Assembly: GCA_039196715.1 (NCBI GenBank)
Contig: JBCCUP010000025.1
Coordinates: 1-59,870 of the forward strand
Length of the DNA: 59,870 nt
Direction of reading: 5' to 3'
Source: Pseudomonadota bacterium
Lineage (GTDB): Bacteria; Pseudomonadota; Gammaproteobacteria; CALCKW01
Position 1 is the stretch's first letter. The number at the start of each line of letters is the position of its first letter. The position numbers were made by a program, and so were the translations under genes. The notes below the pieces were generated by a model. It did not search any database. It had not been told where the DNA came from and worked only from the letters and a program-made list of their open reading frames with translations. Positions 1 to 8,474 of this stretch are shown piece after piece.

Positions 1-74
1 CGGGCGCGGGCCCCCCCGCCGCACCCCCCCCTTCCTGGCGCTCACCTCTGGCTTACATCCCAATTCGGCGCGGG

Positions 75-815
75 GTGGGCCCGGGTGCGCCCCGCGGGCG
101 GGCCGTGGGTTGGGCGCGCCCACGCCCCGAGGCGGGGGCCAAGGTTGCCGTGTTTGACCGCGACAGTGAGCGTGGCCAACAGGTCGCCGAGGACATCGGC
201 GGTGCCTTTTTCGAGGTTGATGTCGCCGACGCCGAGAGCGTTGCGGCCGGTCTCGCCGCGGCCCGGGTTGCCCACGGCCAGGAGCGCGTCACCGTCAACT
301 GCGCGGGGATCGCGATCGCGAGCAAGACGGTCGGGCGCGAGGGGCCGCACCCGCCCGACGCCTATGCGCGCGTGATCGGTGTCAACCTGATCGGCAGCTT
401 CACCGTTGCGAGTCAGAGTGCCGCTGGCATGTGCACCGCAGACCCGGTCGGTGAAGACGGCGAACGGGGCGTGATCGTCAACACCGCCTCGGTGGCCGCG
501 TTCGACGGCCAGATCGGCCAGGTTGCCTACGCCGCATCCAAGGGCGGGGTGGCGGCGATGACCCTGCCGATGGCGCGTGACCTCTCGCGCAGCGGCGTGC
601 GGGTGCTTGCCATCGCCCCGGGGCTGTTCGGCACGCCGATGCTCCGCGGTATGCCCGAGGACGTGCAGGCGGCACTCGCGCAACAGGTGCCGTTCCCCCA
701 ACGCCTCGGCACCGCGGAGGAGTACGCCGCTCTGATGATGCACATGGTCCACAACGCCATGCTCAACGGCGAAGTGGTCCGCCTCGACGGTGCGATTCGG
801 ATGGCGCCACGCTGA
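75..815 (+). CDS. Short-chain dehydrogenase/reductase, 3-hydroxyacyl-CoA dehydrogenase type; 5' end damaged
   Basis: This is an NAD(P)-dependent short-chain dehydrogenase, closest in feel to type-2 3-hydroxyacyl-CoA dehydrogenases (HSD17B10-like). Visible family marks are [12 protein letters not shown] at the end of the second beta strand, NCAGIAIAS (the NNAG position), [12 protein letters not shown] with the catalytic Ser, VAYAASKGG with the Tyr/Lys pair, and [11 protein letters not shown]. The N-terminal glycine-rich TGxxxGxG loop is missing in this frame; an alternative frame from 85 reads [12 protein letters not shown], which resembles it. A frame break near 130-160 therefore separates the cofactor loop from the rest. 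The poly-C and poly-G runs just upstream suggest an assembly or sequencing error at a contig end rather than a true pseudogene. The family assignment is safe; the start is not. Confidence 0.8.
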   Translation: MGPGAPRGRAVGWARPRPEAGAKVAVFDRDSERGQQVAEDIGGAFFEVDVADAESVAAGLAAARVAHGQERVTVNCAGIAIASKTVGREGPHPPDAYARVIGVNLIGSFTVASQSAAGMCTADPVGEDGERGVIVNTASVAAFDGQIGQVAYAASKGGVAAMTLPMARDLSRSGVRVLAIAPGLFGTPMLRGMPEDVQAALAQQVPFPQRLGTAEEYAALMMHMVHNAMLNGEVVRLDGAIRMAPR

Positions 816-920
816 CCGACGCCGCTCCGGCCAGAGTCGGCTTGACCATTTCGTCACACTCCGGGTGCAGGGCTGCGTGATAGGCTAGCCGGGTCAGAAC
901 AGTTGCCTGGGAGGGCACAC

Positions 921-1337
921 ATGGATCTCTTGAAATTGGGCACGGATCTCCTGATGTCGAAACTCGGCGGCGCCAACGCGAGCGCCGACGGCGTGCAGTC
1001 GGTGCTGGCGGGTTTGATCGGCGACGGTGACCAGATGGACATCGCCGGTTTGATCGGCCAGTTGCAGGGCCAGGGCGGCGGTATCACCGACCTGCTCGGC
1101 AGTTGGCTGGGTGACGGTGAGAATTCGCCCGTGTCGGCAGACCAGGTGCGCGACATGCTCGGTGGCGACAAGATCGCAGCTGCGGCACAGCAGCTCGGCA
1201 CCGACGAGGGCTCTCTGCTCTCGGGCTTGCAGGATGCGTTGCCCGAGATGGTCAACCAGGCCAGCAGCGGTGGCAGCCTGCTCGACGCGGTCGGCGGCCT
1301 GGGTGGCCTCGGCGACATGGCGAAGAAATTTTTGTAG
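921..1337 (+). CDS. DUF937 (YidB-like) family protein
   Basis: A 138-residue acidic, Gly/Leu/Asp-rich protein of the DUF937/YidB type. It shows the typical helix-rich pattern LLGSWLGDGEN, then PVSADQVRDMLGGDKIAAAA, then LLSGLQDALPEMVN, and ends in a glycine-rich GGSLLDAVGGLGGLGDM stretch. No signal peptide or membrane segment is seen. I chose the ATG at 921 because GGGAGGG lies 7-12 bases upstream; a TTG at 903 is possible but has no such site. The biochemical role of the family is not established. The gene stands alone and is closed by a strong intrinsic terminator. Confidence 0.8.
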   Translation: MDLLKLGTDLLMSKLGGANASADGVQSVLAGLIGDGDQMDIAGLIGQLQGQGGGITDLLGSWLGDGENSPVSADQVRDMLGGDKIAAAAQQLGTDEGSLLSGLQDALPEMVNQASSGGSLLDAVGGLGGLGDMAKKFL

Positions 1338-1346
1338 CCTGAGACA

Positions 1347-1371
1347 CATGGCTGCGCTTCGCGCAGCCATG
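1347..1371. repeat. Perfect 11-bp stem hairpin
   Basis: Arms CATGGCTGCGC (1347-1357) and GCGCAGCCATG (1361-1371) flank a TTC loop. It sits ten bases after the stop of the DUF937 gene and just before the terminator. It could be a REP-like element, an RNA-stabilising hairpin, or part of a double terminator. It has no T-run of its own. Confidence 0.6.
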
Positions 1372-1380
1372 CTGTCAGTG

Positions 1381-1410
1381 AACGCCCCGGCATTGGCTCG
1401 GGGCGTTTTT
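1381..1410 (+). terminator. Rho-independent terminator of the DUF937 gene
   Basis: Stem AACGCCCCG (1381-1389) pairs perfectly with CGGGGCGTT (1399-1407) around a 9-base loop, followed by a T-run to 1410. It separates the DUF937 gene from the convergent gene whose stop is at 1419. The AACG end of the arm gives only a short A-tract on the other strand, so it serves the plus strand better. Confidence 0.85.
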
Positions 1411-1418
1411 GTTGGTGC

Positions 1419-3794
1419 TCACGCCCAATCGACAAGCCGGAACCCGACCGTGTCGTGCATGCGCTGCCAGACGTATGGGTCGGTGAAGTAGCCTGGATGA
1501 CCACCGGCAGGCACCATCAGATTGTATTTCGACGTGTGCAGCGGCACTCTGCGTTCCGTTTGGTCAGCGCTGGGGGTGCCCGCGTTGATCTCATCCAGGC
1601 ACTCGATGTGAGTACCCACGAAATCGTCGGTGCGCCCGATGTTGTACCAGGTGATATCCGGAAACTCGCCTGGCCTCACGCTGAAGTCCCGCGGGAAGTA
1701 CTGTTGGTAGAGGTGGGTGACAGGTGACCCCATCGTCACCAACGTGATCTTGGCCTCGCCAAAGTACGCGCGTCTGTCCTCGAGCATTCGTTTGATTGTG
1801 CGACTCGCAACGACCGTCCCCTGCGAATGTGCGATGACCACGATCTCCTTCGGTTTGATGTGATCCACCAGCACCTCGCACACCTGCTCGAAGCGTTTTT
1901 CGATCCGTTCCCGCAAGGGGAAATTGGCGTTGTTTTGTGTGGGGTCCAATCGATCGTTGTTGGCATAGACAACGACATCGCGGAACGCCCCGAGACCCCC
2001 TGCGACCAGGTCTCTGAGGGAGTAGACGATCAGGCCCAGGCCAATCAGTACAATGGGGACGTAGCTCAACAGATCTGGAACTTGATCCGACAATTCTTTT
2101 AGTTCTTTCCATGCCTTTTCTGGAAGCCGATCCTGAAGCCATGCGAGCGGATCGTCCGCGATGCCGTGGAAAAGAATCACACCCAGAAAGCCAAGTGTGG
2201 ATAAAGCGAACACGAGCTGGAACAGGTAGTTTAGCAGCACCCTCGCGTACGACGGCGACGTCGCCCCGAGGTACGCCAGCTTGGCCTTGTTCAACCGCCG
2301 CTGAACAAACACGTAGATTCCAACTACCAACAGCGCAAACAAGCTCGCCACGGCTACCGCCATGGTGTATGAACTGGCGTCAATAAACGATTGAAACAGG
2401 TCTAAGAACACACCATCAGACCCGTGACAGTGCGCGTCTTGCAATGGGGGTATCGTGGCGTTAGAACAGTGCCCGCTCGCGAGCGGTTGTGTTCGATGCT
2501 GTTTACCGAGCAGGCCTGTGATCAGCCAGATCGACGACGCGACCAGCATCCACAACATCAGCAGGGCAGAGCAAATGGGTGCGTATATCCGCGTTTGGTC
2601 GGTGTCGTCAGACCTGTCTTCTGCCACCCGGTCCAAACCCCACGCAGCGTAGACAAGCAGGCAAACCAGAACGGCGCTTGCCCAGATGTACTGCATCGTC
2701 GTGGTCAGAAGATTGCTGAACAGCACGATTTCTTGCTCCTTCGAGGGAACGCGTTCTGGGTCGGTGATAAACGGTATCAGCGCCAATGACAAAAATCCCC
2801 ACACTGCAGCGCCGCAACTGAAAATGCGCCACAGGCTCAGATGCCAACGGGTACGGCCAATGAACAAGGCAAAGGTGATTGTCAGGAACGCAGTCGCTGC
2901 CAGTACCTTCTCCGATCCCGACAACCAGAACACCGTGAGGAAGAACGTGGTGGCCAGTGTTGCCGAGGATGCGAGCACAAACGGCGTCCACGAATGCGTT
3001 GAGCCGGCGAACCTGTTCAGCGCAAACGTCAATGCGCCTACCAGCAAGGTGATAGCGGCCGCCACTGCTATGAGCGCTTCCATCCAGTAGGCAGACCGCG
3101 TGTTATTGGCGTCGATGGAAAAAAAGGTACCTTCCGAAAGCAGGACAAGGGCACCGAACAAGAGCGAGGCGTTGAGCGCGACAACGCCACCGATCAACAG
3201 AAACAGAAACACGCTGACAGCACGGTACGCGCGGACCGACCCGACGTTTGCCGCGTTGTCGAGCGCGAGGTAACCGACGGACATCACCACTTTGATCAGG
3301 TCGAAGATTGTCGCAAATGCGCCCTTGGGCTCCTTGGACAGATCCGCCCAGAAGACCTCCGCCATGACGGTTTCAACGCGCGTTTCGCGCTGCCTGCGCA
3401 GGGTCTTGATGTGCACGGGAAACTTCGCTTGTGTGCCTTCCCGCTTGGGTTGTTTCCCATCCGAGTGGGTGTGGACTACGGTGTCGAATTCCTCCAGTTC
3501 GCCAGCGTCGTCGACGATGCCCGGAACGGTGATGCGTTTGGGCTGCTGCAGGCCTTCGTAGGCTGTGAACGGCTCGTCGAAGAGGAAAGTGCTGGCGTCG
3601 TTGGCGATCAACGGTGGGGCACCGGCGTGGCGGTCGTGCTCGGCGAGCGCGCCGCTCATGACATTCTCGATCGTCTCACCCGGTGCCTGATTGCCAATGC
3701 CGTGAACGCACAGCACCATTCGCGTGGGGCGCTTCTCCTGTTCCTCAGTGTTCGGGGATGGCGTGTTCGTTGCGGTGTTTGCAGGGTCCTCCAT
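1419..3794 (-). CDS. Multi-pass membrane alpha/beta hydrolase
   Basis: A 791-residue protein joining a serine-hydrolase fold to a large membrane part. Near the N-terminus MVLCVHGIGNQ (His about residue 31) is the HG oxyanion-hole motif of lipase/esterase-type hydrolases. The nucleophile elbow IAHSQGT (Ser about 657) lies only near the C-terminus, and a late AGGHPGY His (about 766) is a candidate third triad residue. Between them lie many hydrophobic segments, for example VSVFLFLLIGGVVALNAS and VLIGLGLIVYSL. The start at 3794 is preceded by TGGAGG at good spacing; an ATG at 3806 is the alternative. Base composition is visibly less GC-rich than the flanking genes, which hints at transfer. Substrate unknown. 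It is a single gene convergent with the DUF937 gene. Confidence 0.75.
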   Translation of the reverse strand: MEDPANTATNTPSPNTEEQEKRPTRMVLCVHGIGNQAPGETIENVMSGALAEHDRHAGAPPLIANDASTFLFDEPFTAYEGLQQPKRITVPGIVDDAGELEEFDTVVHTHSDGKQPKREGTQAKFPVHIKTLRRQRETRVETVMAEVFWADLSKEPKGAFATIFDLIKVVMSVGYLALDNAANVGSVRAYRAVSVFLFLLIGGVVALNASLLFGALVLLSEGTFFSIDANNTRSAYWMEALIAVAAAITLLVGALTFALNRFAGSTHSWTPFVLASSATLATTFFLTVFWLSGSEKVLAATAFLTITFALFIGRTRWHLSLWRIFSCGAAVWGFLSLALIPFITDPERVPSKEQEIVLFSNLLTTTMQYIWASAVLVCLLVYAAWGLDRVAEDRSDDTDQTRIYAPICSALLMLWMLVASSIWLITGLLGKQHRTQPLASGHCSNATIPPLQDAHCHGSDGVFLDLFQSFIDASSYTMAVAVASLFALLVVGIYVFVQRRLNKAKLAYLGATSPSYARVLLNYLFQLVFALSTLGFLGVILFHGIADDPLAWLQDRLPEKAWKELKELSDQVPDLLSYVPIVLIGLGLIVYSLRDLVAGGLGAFRDVVVYANNDRLDPTQNNANFPLRERIEKRFEQVCEVLVDHIKPKEIVVIAHSQGTVVASRTIKRMLEDRRAYFGEAKITLVTMGSPVTHLYQQYFPRDFSVRPGEFPDITWYNIGRTDDFVGTHIECLDEINAGTPSADQTERRVPLHTSKYNLMVPAGGHPGYFTDPYVWQRMHDTVGFRLVDWA

Positions 3795-4180
3795 TGCTGC
3801 CTCCATTAGACTGCGGTGACGCGGGCGGTCGGCGAAAGCAAGCGGACGCGCGTAATAAAAACAGGCCTGACCACACCAAGAGTGACAGTCAAGGTCGTGG
3901 CCCACGAGGTGCGGTGACCGGTGCGAGACAGCTAACGCCATCGCGCCCCCGGTGTAAATGACCCATATGTGTCAGCGTGCATTCCGACGCGGTGTGTTTC
4001 GCGCCGATGTGGGTGGGGCCAGACCCACCCCACCGGGCCGTTGTTGTTGTATTACATGAGCGCACTCTCTGCGCCCGAGCCAACGAAGCAAGCTCGCGGC
4101 GATCAGTCGTGTCAGGTTCGGTCTTCGGCTACAGTGGATAAACTGGATCATCACATCGCGAACAGTTCAGGACCTACGCC
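3795..4180. other. Divergent intergenic region
   Basis: About 390 bases between the leftward membrane hydrolase and the rightward ABC exporter operon. I see no convincing gene. A short hairpin GGGTGGG (4011-4017) / CCCACCC (4024-4030) is present without a T-run. Promoters for both flanking units are expected here, but no clean -35/-10 pair can be named by eye. Confidence 0.4.
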
Positions 4181-6769
4181 GTGCCGCCGAGTCTTTTCAA
4201 GTTCGTCCTCCGCTTCAGCCTGCGTGACCAACTTCTGCTGCTGCTTCTGACCGCTTGCTCGCTGCCGTTCGTCTATTTCGCCCTCGATGTGCCGAAGCTC
4301 ATCATCAACGACGTGCTCGGGCAGGGGCCGCTGCCCGAACAGCTGTACGGCATCCCGCTCGGCATCGACCACACGGCGCTGCTGATTGTGTTGAGTGCAG
4401 CCTTTCTGCTGTTGGTCTGCGTCAACGGTGGTTTCAAGTACGTGTTGAACGTCTACCGTGGCGTGGTCGCCGAACGCATGCTGCGACGCTTGCGGTTCAC
4501 GTTGTTCAGCAACCTGATGCGGTTTCCGACCGCGAAGGCGGAACAGCTGTCACCGGCGGAGACCGTGCCGCTGATCACCGCGGAGACCGAACCCCTCGGC
4601 GGCTACATCGGTGACGCGTTGGCGCTGCCGGCGTTCCAGGGCGGGTTGCTGGCGACCTATGTCTTTTTCATCATGGTGCAGGACCCGGTCCTCGGTTGCA
4701 TCTCGCTCCTGACCCTGCCGATCCAGGCCTATGTCACGCCGCGCATGCAAAAACGGGTGAACCGCCTGGCACGCCGCCGCGTGCTCGCCACGCGGCGCCT
4801 GTCGGCCGACATCGGTGACGCGATGGGCGGTGTGGCAGCGATTCACGCCGAGAGCAACGGCCTCTACCACCGAGCCCGTATCGCCGCACGACTCGGCACC
4901 CTGTATGGCTTGCGTTTCGACATCTACCGACGCAAGTTCGCGATCAAGTTCGTCAACAGTTTCCTCAACCATGTCACCCCGTTCTTCTTCTACCTCTTCG
5001 GTGGCTGGCTGGTGCTGCAAGGGGAGCTCACCATCGGTGCGCTGGTCGCCGCACTCGCCGCGTTCCGGGAAATGGCGCCGCCCTGGAGGGAACTGTTGAA
5101 GTTCTACCAGACTTCCCAGGACGCCCAGGTCAAATACGAGCAGATCATCGAGCAGTTCGAGCCGGCGGACCTCCTGGCCGAGACGGCGTCGGAGGCCGAC
5201 GCGTCTCCGTCGGTCAGCGAAGGGCAAGCTGTGGTGTTCAGCAGCGTCAGCGCGGTCGAGGAATCGGGCCGCGGGTTGGCCCCACTCGATTTCAGTCTCG
5301 ATGCCGGTGCGCGGGTAGCGGTCACGGACGAGCCCGAGTGCGGTGCCGACGAACTGTGTCGGGTGCTCGCCCAGCAGCGCCAGCCGGACACCGGCCGCGT
5401 GCGCTTCGGCAGCCGCGACTGGCTCGCCCTCGGGCCCGGGTTTCGCGGTCGACACGTCGCCTACGTCGGCAAGGACCCGTGGCTGTTTGACATGAGCCTG
5501 CGTGACAACCTGCACTATGGCTGCGTTGAAACGCCCAAACAGGTCGAACCTGACGCGGAGCGCGAGCTCGCCGAGCGCGCGGGCAACACACCGCTCCGGC
5601 CCGAGGACAGCTGGGTTGAATCCTCGAGCGCAACCTACGCCCGCCTGCACAGGGCGCTGGGCGCGACCGGTGCGACCGACGAGTTGATCGACATGGGCAT
5701 GCGCATGCCCTTGGCCGCGTCCGACGACCACGCGTTTCAACAGGCGGTGTTGTCGCAGCGAGCGGCGGTAACCGCTGCGCTCGAGGCCGAGGGACTGGAC
5801 GTGCACGTGCAGCGCTACGATCCGCAGGCGTTCATCGACGGCTTTTCGATCGGCGAGAACCTGCTGTTTGCCGCGGCAACCGACGCGCGGGAATGGGCCG
5901 ACGACGACGCGGCGCGGTTGTGGATCACGTCCTTGCGCAGCGCCGGCTTGTTGGACGAATTGCTCGAGATCGGTGTGAAGGTGAACCGCGAACTCGTCGA
6001 GATGTTTGTCGATCTGCCGGACAACCACCCGTTCTTTGCCGATCTCGGCTTGGTCGACGCCCGCGAACTTCCGGCCATGCAGCGGGTTGCGCAGCGCGTT
6101 GACCGGGCCGGCACCACGCGGTGGTCGCGCGCCGACCGCTGGCTGATCCTGTCGCGTGTGCTGGCGTTGAAGCCGGCTCGGCACCGCATTGTGGACCTCG
6201 ATGACGCTTTCAAGGCACGGGCCGTACAAGCCCGCAGCGCGCTGAGCCACCTGGTCGGCCAACCCGGATTCGACGCCCTGGAGCCGCTGGACCCGGGTGC
6301 CTGTGCCGACGGCTTGAGTGTGTTGCAGAACGCGCTCTTCGGCATGCTCAGCGGTCAGGATCAGCGCGCGCACCGGCAGGTGCGTGAGACGGTGCTGGGG
6401 GTGTTGCGCGAGGCCGGTCTCGAAGGCCGTATCGTCGACCACGCGTTGGCCACCCAACCCGGCCCGGGCGGGCGCAGCTTGCGGCCGGCGCTGCGCCAAC
6501 GTCTGGCGCTGGCCCGAGCGCTGGTCAAGCCCGGTACCTGGTTGATCGTCAACCGTGCGCTCGACGCGCTGGACGCCGATTCGGAGGCCGATGTCATCGA
6601 CCGTGTGCTCGCGCTCACCGACGACACCAGCGTGCTCTGGTCGCCCGTGCACGCGAAGAACGCCGCGCGCTTCCCGGTGCACCTGCACCTCGGCGCCGGA
6701 GGCTCACACTCAGTCAACGTCAAGGGACATGACGTGCCTGAACTTGCCAAGGAGGTAAGCCCCGAATGA
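4181..6769 (+). CDS. ABC exporter-like membrane protein with degenerate, insertion-bearing ATPase domain
   Basis: An 862-residue protein with an N-terminal six-helix exporter domain (about residues 1-310; clear helices LLLLLLTACSLPFVYFAL, ALLIVLSAAFLLLVCV) and a C-terminal region derived from an ABC ATPase. The ATPase signatures have decayed. At the Walker A position one reads VTDEPECGADEL, with no GxxGxGK. The signature region reads GGRSLRPALRQRLALARAL instead of LSGGQRQR. Walker B reads WLIVNRALDALD, lacking both the Asp and the catalytic Glu. About 250 residues lie between the Q-loop-like YVGKDPWLFDMSLRDNL and the signature, several times the usual distance; long insertions are a trait I recall for this subfamily. 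GTG start. The next two genes overlap it and each other by four bases, so the three are one operon. Transport by direct ATP hydrolysis is doubtful. Confidence 0.8.
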   Translation: MPPSLFKFVLRFSLRDQLLLLLLTACSLPFVYFALDVPKLIINDVLGQGPLPEQLYGIPLGIDHTALLIVLSAAFLLLVCVNGGFKYVLNVYRGVVAERMLRRLRFTLFSNLMRFPTAKAEQLSPAETVPLITAETEPLGGYIGDALALPAFQGGLLATYVFFIMVQDPVLGCISLLTLPIQAYVTPRMQKRVNRLARRRVLATRRLSADIGDAMGGVAAIHAESNGLYHRARIAARLGTLYGLRFDIYRRKFAIKFVNSFLNHVTPFFFYLFGGWLVLQGELTIGALVAALAAFREMAPPWRELLKFYQTSQDAQVKYEQIIEQFEPADLLAETASEADASPSVSEGQAVVFSSVSAVEESGRGLAPLDFSLDAGARVAVTDEPECGADELCRVLAQQRQPDTGRVRFGSRDWLALGPGFRGRHVAYVGKDPWLFDMSLRDNLHYGCVETPKQVEPDAERELAERAGNTPLRPEDSWVESSSATYARLHRALGATGATDELIDMGMRMPLAASDDHAFQQAVLSQRAAVTAALEAEGLDVHVQRYDPQAFIDGFSIGENLLFAAATDAREWADDDAARLWITSLRSAGLLDELLEIGVKVNRELVEMFVDLPDNHPFFADLGLVDARELPAMQRVAQRVDRAGTTRWSRADRWLILSRVLALKPARHRIVDLDDAFKARAVQARSALSHLVGQPGFDALEPLDPGACADGLSVLQNALFGMLSGQDQRAHRQVRETVLGVLREAGLEGRIVDHALATQPGPGGRSLRPALRQRLALARALVKPGTWLIVNRALDALDADSEADVIDRVLALTDDTSVLWSPVHAKNAARFPVHLHLGAGGSHSVNVKGHDVPELAKEVSPE

Positions 6770-7215
6770 GTCTTGATGAGGAAGTGGCCCTGCTGCGCAG
6801 CGCCCCGCTGTTTTCCGAGGTTGCCACAGCGCAACTCAAACTGCTGGCCTTTGCGAGCGATCGACAGCAATTCGCTGCCGGCAGCACACTGTGCGTCGCG
6901 GGTGAGTCCGGCAACGAATGCTGGTTGCTGCTCGACGGCGAAGTCGCGATCGACATCCCGCAAGGCGAGGGCACCCGTTCACTCGGGACTCGCGGCCGCG
7001 GCACGGTGATCGGCGAGACAGCCGTGTTGTGCCGCTTGCCGCGTACGGCGACCGTGCGCGCCGTCAGCGACACCGACACCTTGTGCATCCGGGGTGACAC
7101 CTTCACCGACCTGCTGCGCGGCTCACCCGAGACCTGCCTGAAAGTGATCGAGCAGCTCGGTCAGTACCTCTACCGCCAGTCGGTGCAGACCGGTGCAGGG
7201 CAAGCACCATCGTGA
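6766..7215 (+). CDS. Stand-alone cyclic-nucleotide-binding domain protein
   Basis: A 149-residue Crp-type sensor domain without a DNA-binding helix-turn-helix. The beta-barrel pattern ESGNECWLLLDGEVAIDI is followed by a phosphate-binding-cassette-like stretch IGETAVLCRLPRTATVRA, whose GE and RTA correspond to the cyclic-nucleotide contacts of the family. The ATG overlaps the stop of the ABC exporter gene (ATGA) and its own stop overlaps the following MFS gene (GTGA). This tight coupling suggests it regulates or partners the exporter or the MFS protein; that is inference. Confidence 0.8.
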   Translation: MSLDEEVALLRSAPLFSEVATAQLKLLAFASDRQQFAAGSTLCVAGESGNECWLLLDGEVAIDIPQGEGTRSLGTRGRGTVIGETAVLCRLPRTATVRAVSDTDTLCIRGDTFTDLLRGSPETCLKVIEQLGQYLYRQSVQTGAGQAPS

Positions 7216-8474
7216 CATCCGGGTCACCCAAACGCGCGGTCTGGGCCTGGAGTCTGTACGACTGGGCAAACTCGGCGTTTTCCACCACGGTCATGGCCGG
7301 CTTCTTCCCGGTGTTTTTCAAGCAGTACTGGAGCGGGGATGCCTCGGCGACCACCAGCACCTTCTACCTCGGCCTCGGCAACTCGCTGGCGAGCCTGCTC
7401 GTGGTGTTGCTCGCCCCGCTGCTCGGCGCACTGGCGGATCGGGGCAGCCTGCGCAAACGCATGCTGTGCTCGTTTGCGAGCCTTGGCGCCTTTGCCACCG
7501 CGGGTCTCTTTCTCGTCGGTCAGGGCCAGTGGGTCGCGGCGGTGTGCCTCTACGTGTTGGGTGCGCTGTGTTTTGCCGGGGCCAATGTGTTCTACGACGC
7601 GCTGCTCGTGGCGGTCTCCACCGAAGACGACCGCCACCGGGTCTCGGCACTTGGCTACGCGCTTGGCTACCTCGGCGGGGGGCTGCTGTTTGCGGTGAAC
7701 GTGATGATGACCCTTCAGCCGCAGTGGTTCGGGCTGGCTGACCCCGCCGAGGGCGTGCGCTGGTCTTTTCTCAGTGTCGCAGTCTGGTGGATGGTCTTCA
7801 CGGTGCCCCTGGTGTTGTTTGTCGATGAGCCTGCGTCGCGCGGGGACAAGGCACCGGGCATCCGCGCAGCCTTTGCCTCGCTGGCGCAGACGGCACGGAA
7901 CGTTCGCGAGTACCCGCAGGTGTGGTGGTTTCTGATCGCTTTCTGGTTCTACATCGACGGCGTGCACACCGCAATTGCGATGGCTGCCGACTACGGTCTC
8001 GCCATCGGCCTGCCGCAGGAAACGCTGATCACGGCGTTGCTGCTGGTGCAGTTCATCGGCTTTCCGGCGGCACTCGCCTGGGGACGACTGGCGGACCGGA
8101 TCGGCGCGCTCAGGAGCATCCACATCACGATCTGGGTGTACATGGCCGTCACCGTTGCCGCCGTCATGATGGACTCGTCGCTCGAGTTCTACCTGATTGC
8201 TGCCGTTGTCGGCCTGGTCCAGGGCGGCGTGCAGTCGGTCAGCCGCTCGGTCTTCAGCCAACTGATCCCGACCGAAAAAGCGGCGGAGTTCTTCGGCTTC
8301 TACAACATGACCGGCAAGGCCGCCGCCGTGATCGGACCGCTGTTGGTCGGCGTCACCGCCGCGACCACCGGCAATTCGCGGCTCGGTCTGTTGAGCATTC
8401 TCGTGTTGTTCGTGCTCGGTCTGCTGGTGCTCACGCGGGTGCGTAACCCGGCTGCACGCGGCTCAATGCCATAG
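7212..8474 (+). CDS. MFS transporter, UMF1/Atg22 family
   Basis: A 420-residue integral membrane protein of the UMF1/Atg22 branch of the major facilitator superfamily. It opens with the family's typical WAWSLYDWANSAFSTTVMAG and contains RVSALGYALGYLGGGLL and a late SRSVFSQLIPTEKAAEFFGF segment, both characteristic. About 12 membrane segments are apparent. Bacterial members are poorly characterised; the vacuolar yeast homologue effluxes amino acids. It starts with GTG overlapping the upstream cyclic-nucleotide-binding gene and ends 12 bases inside the convergent phosphodiesterase gene. Confidence 0.85.
   Translation: MTSGSPKRAVWAWSLYDWANSAFSTTVMAGFFPVFFKQYWSGDASATTSTFYLGLGNSLASLLVVLLAPLLGALADRGSLRKRMLCSFASLGAFATAGLFLVGQGQWVAAVCLYVLGALCFAGANVFYDALLVAVSTEDDRHRVSALGYALGYLGGGLLFAVNVMMTLQPQWFGLADPAEGVRWSFLSVAVWWMVFTVPLVLFVDEPASRGDKAPGIRAAFASLAQTARNVREYPQVWWFLIAFWFYIDGVHTAIAMAADYGLAIGLPQETLITALLLVQFIGFPAALAWGRLADRIGALRSIHITIWVYMAVTVAAVMMDSSLEFYLIAAVVGLVQGGVQSVSRSVFSQLIPTEKAAEFFGFYNMTGKAAAVIGPLLVGVTAATTGNSRLGLLSILVLFVLGLLVLTRVRNPAARGSMP

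Noticed and set aside
4550-6688. Minus-strand open frame of 712 codons opposite the ABC exporter gene
   Set aside because: Arg/Gln-rich low-complexity translation without motifs; the plus-strand protein has helices and ABC features.
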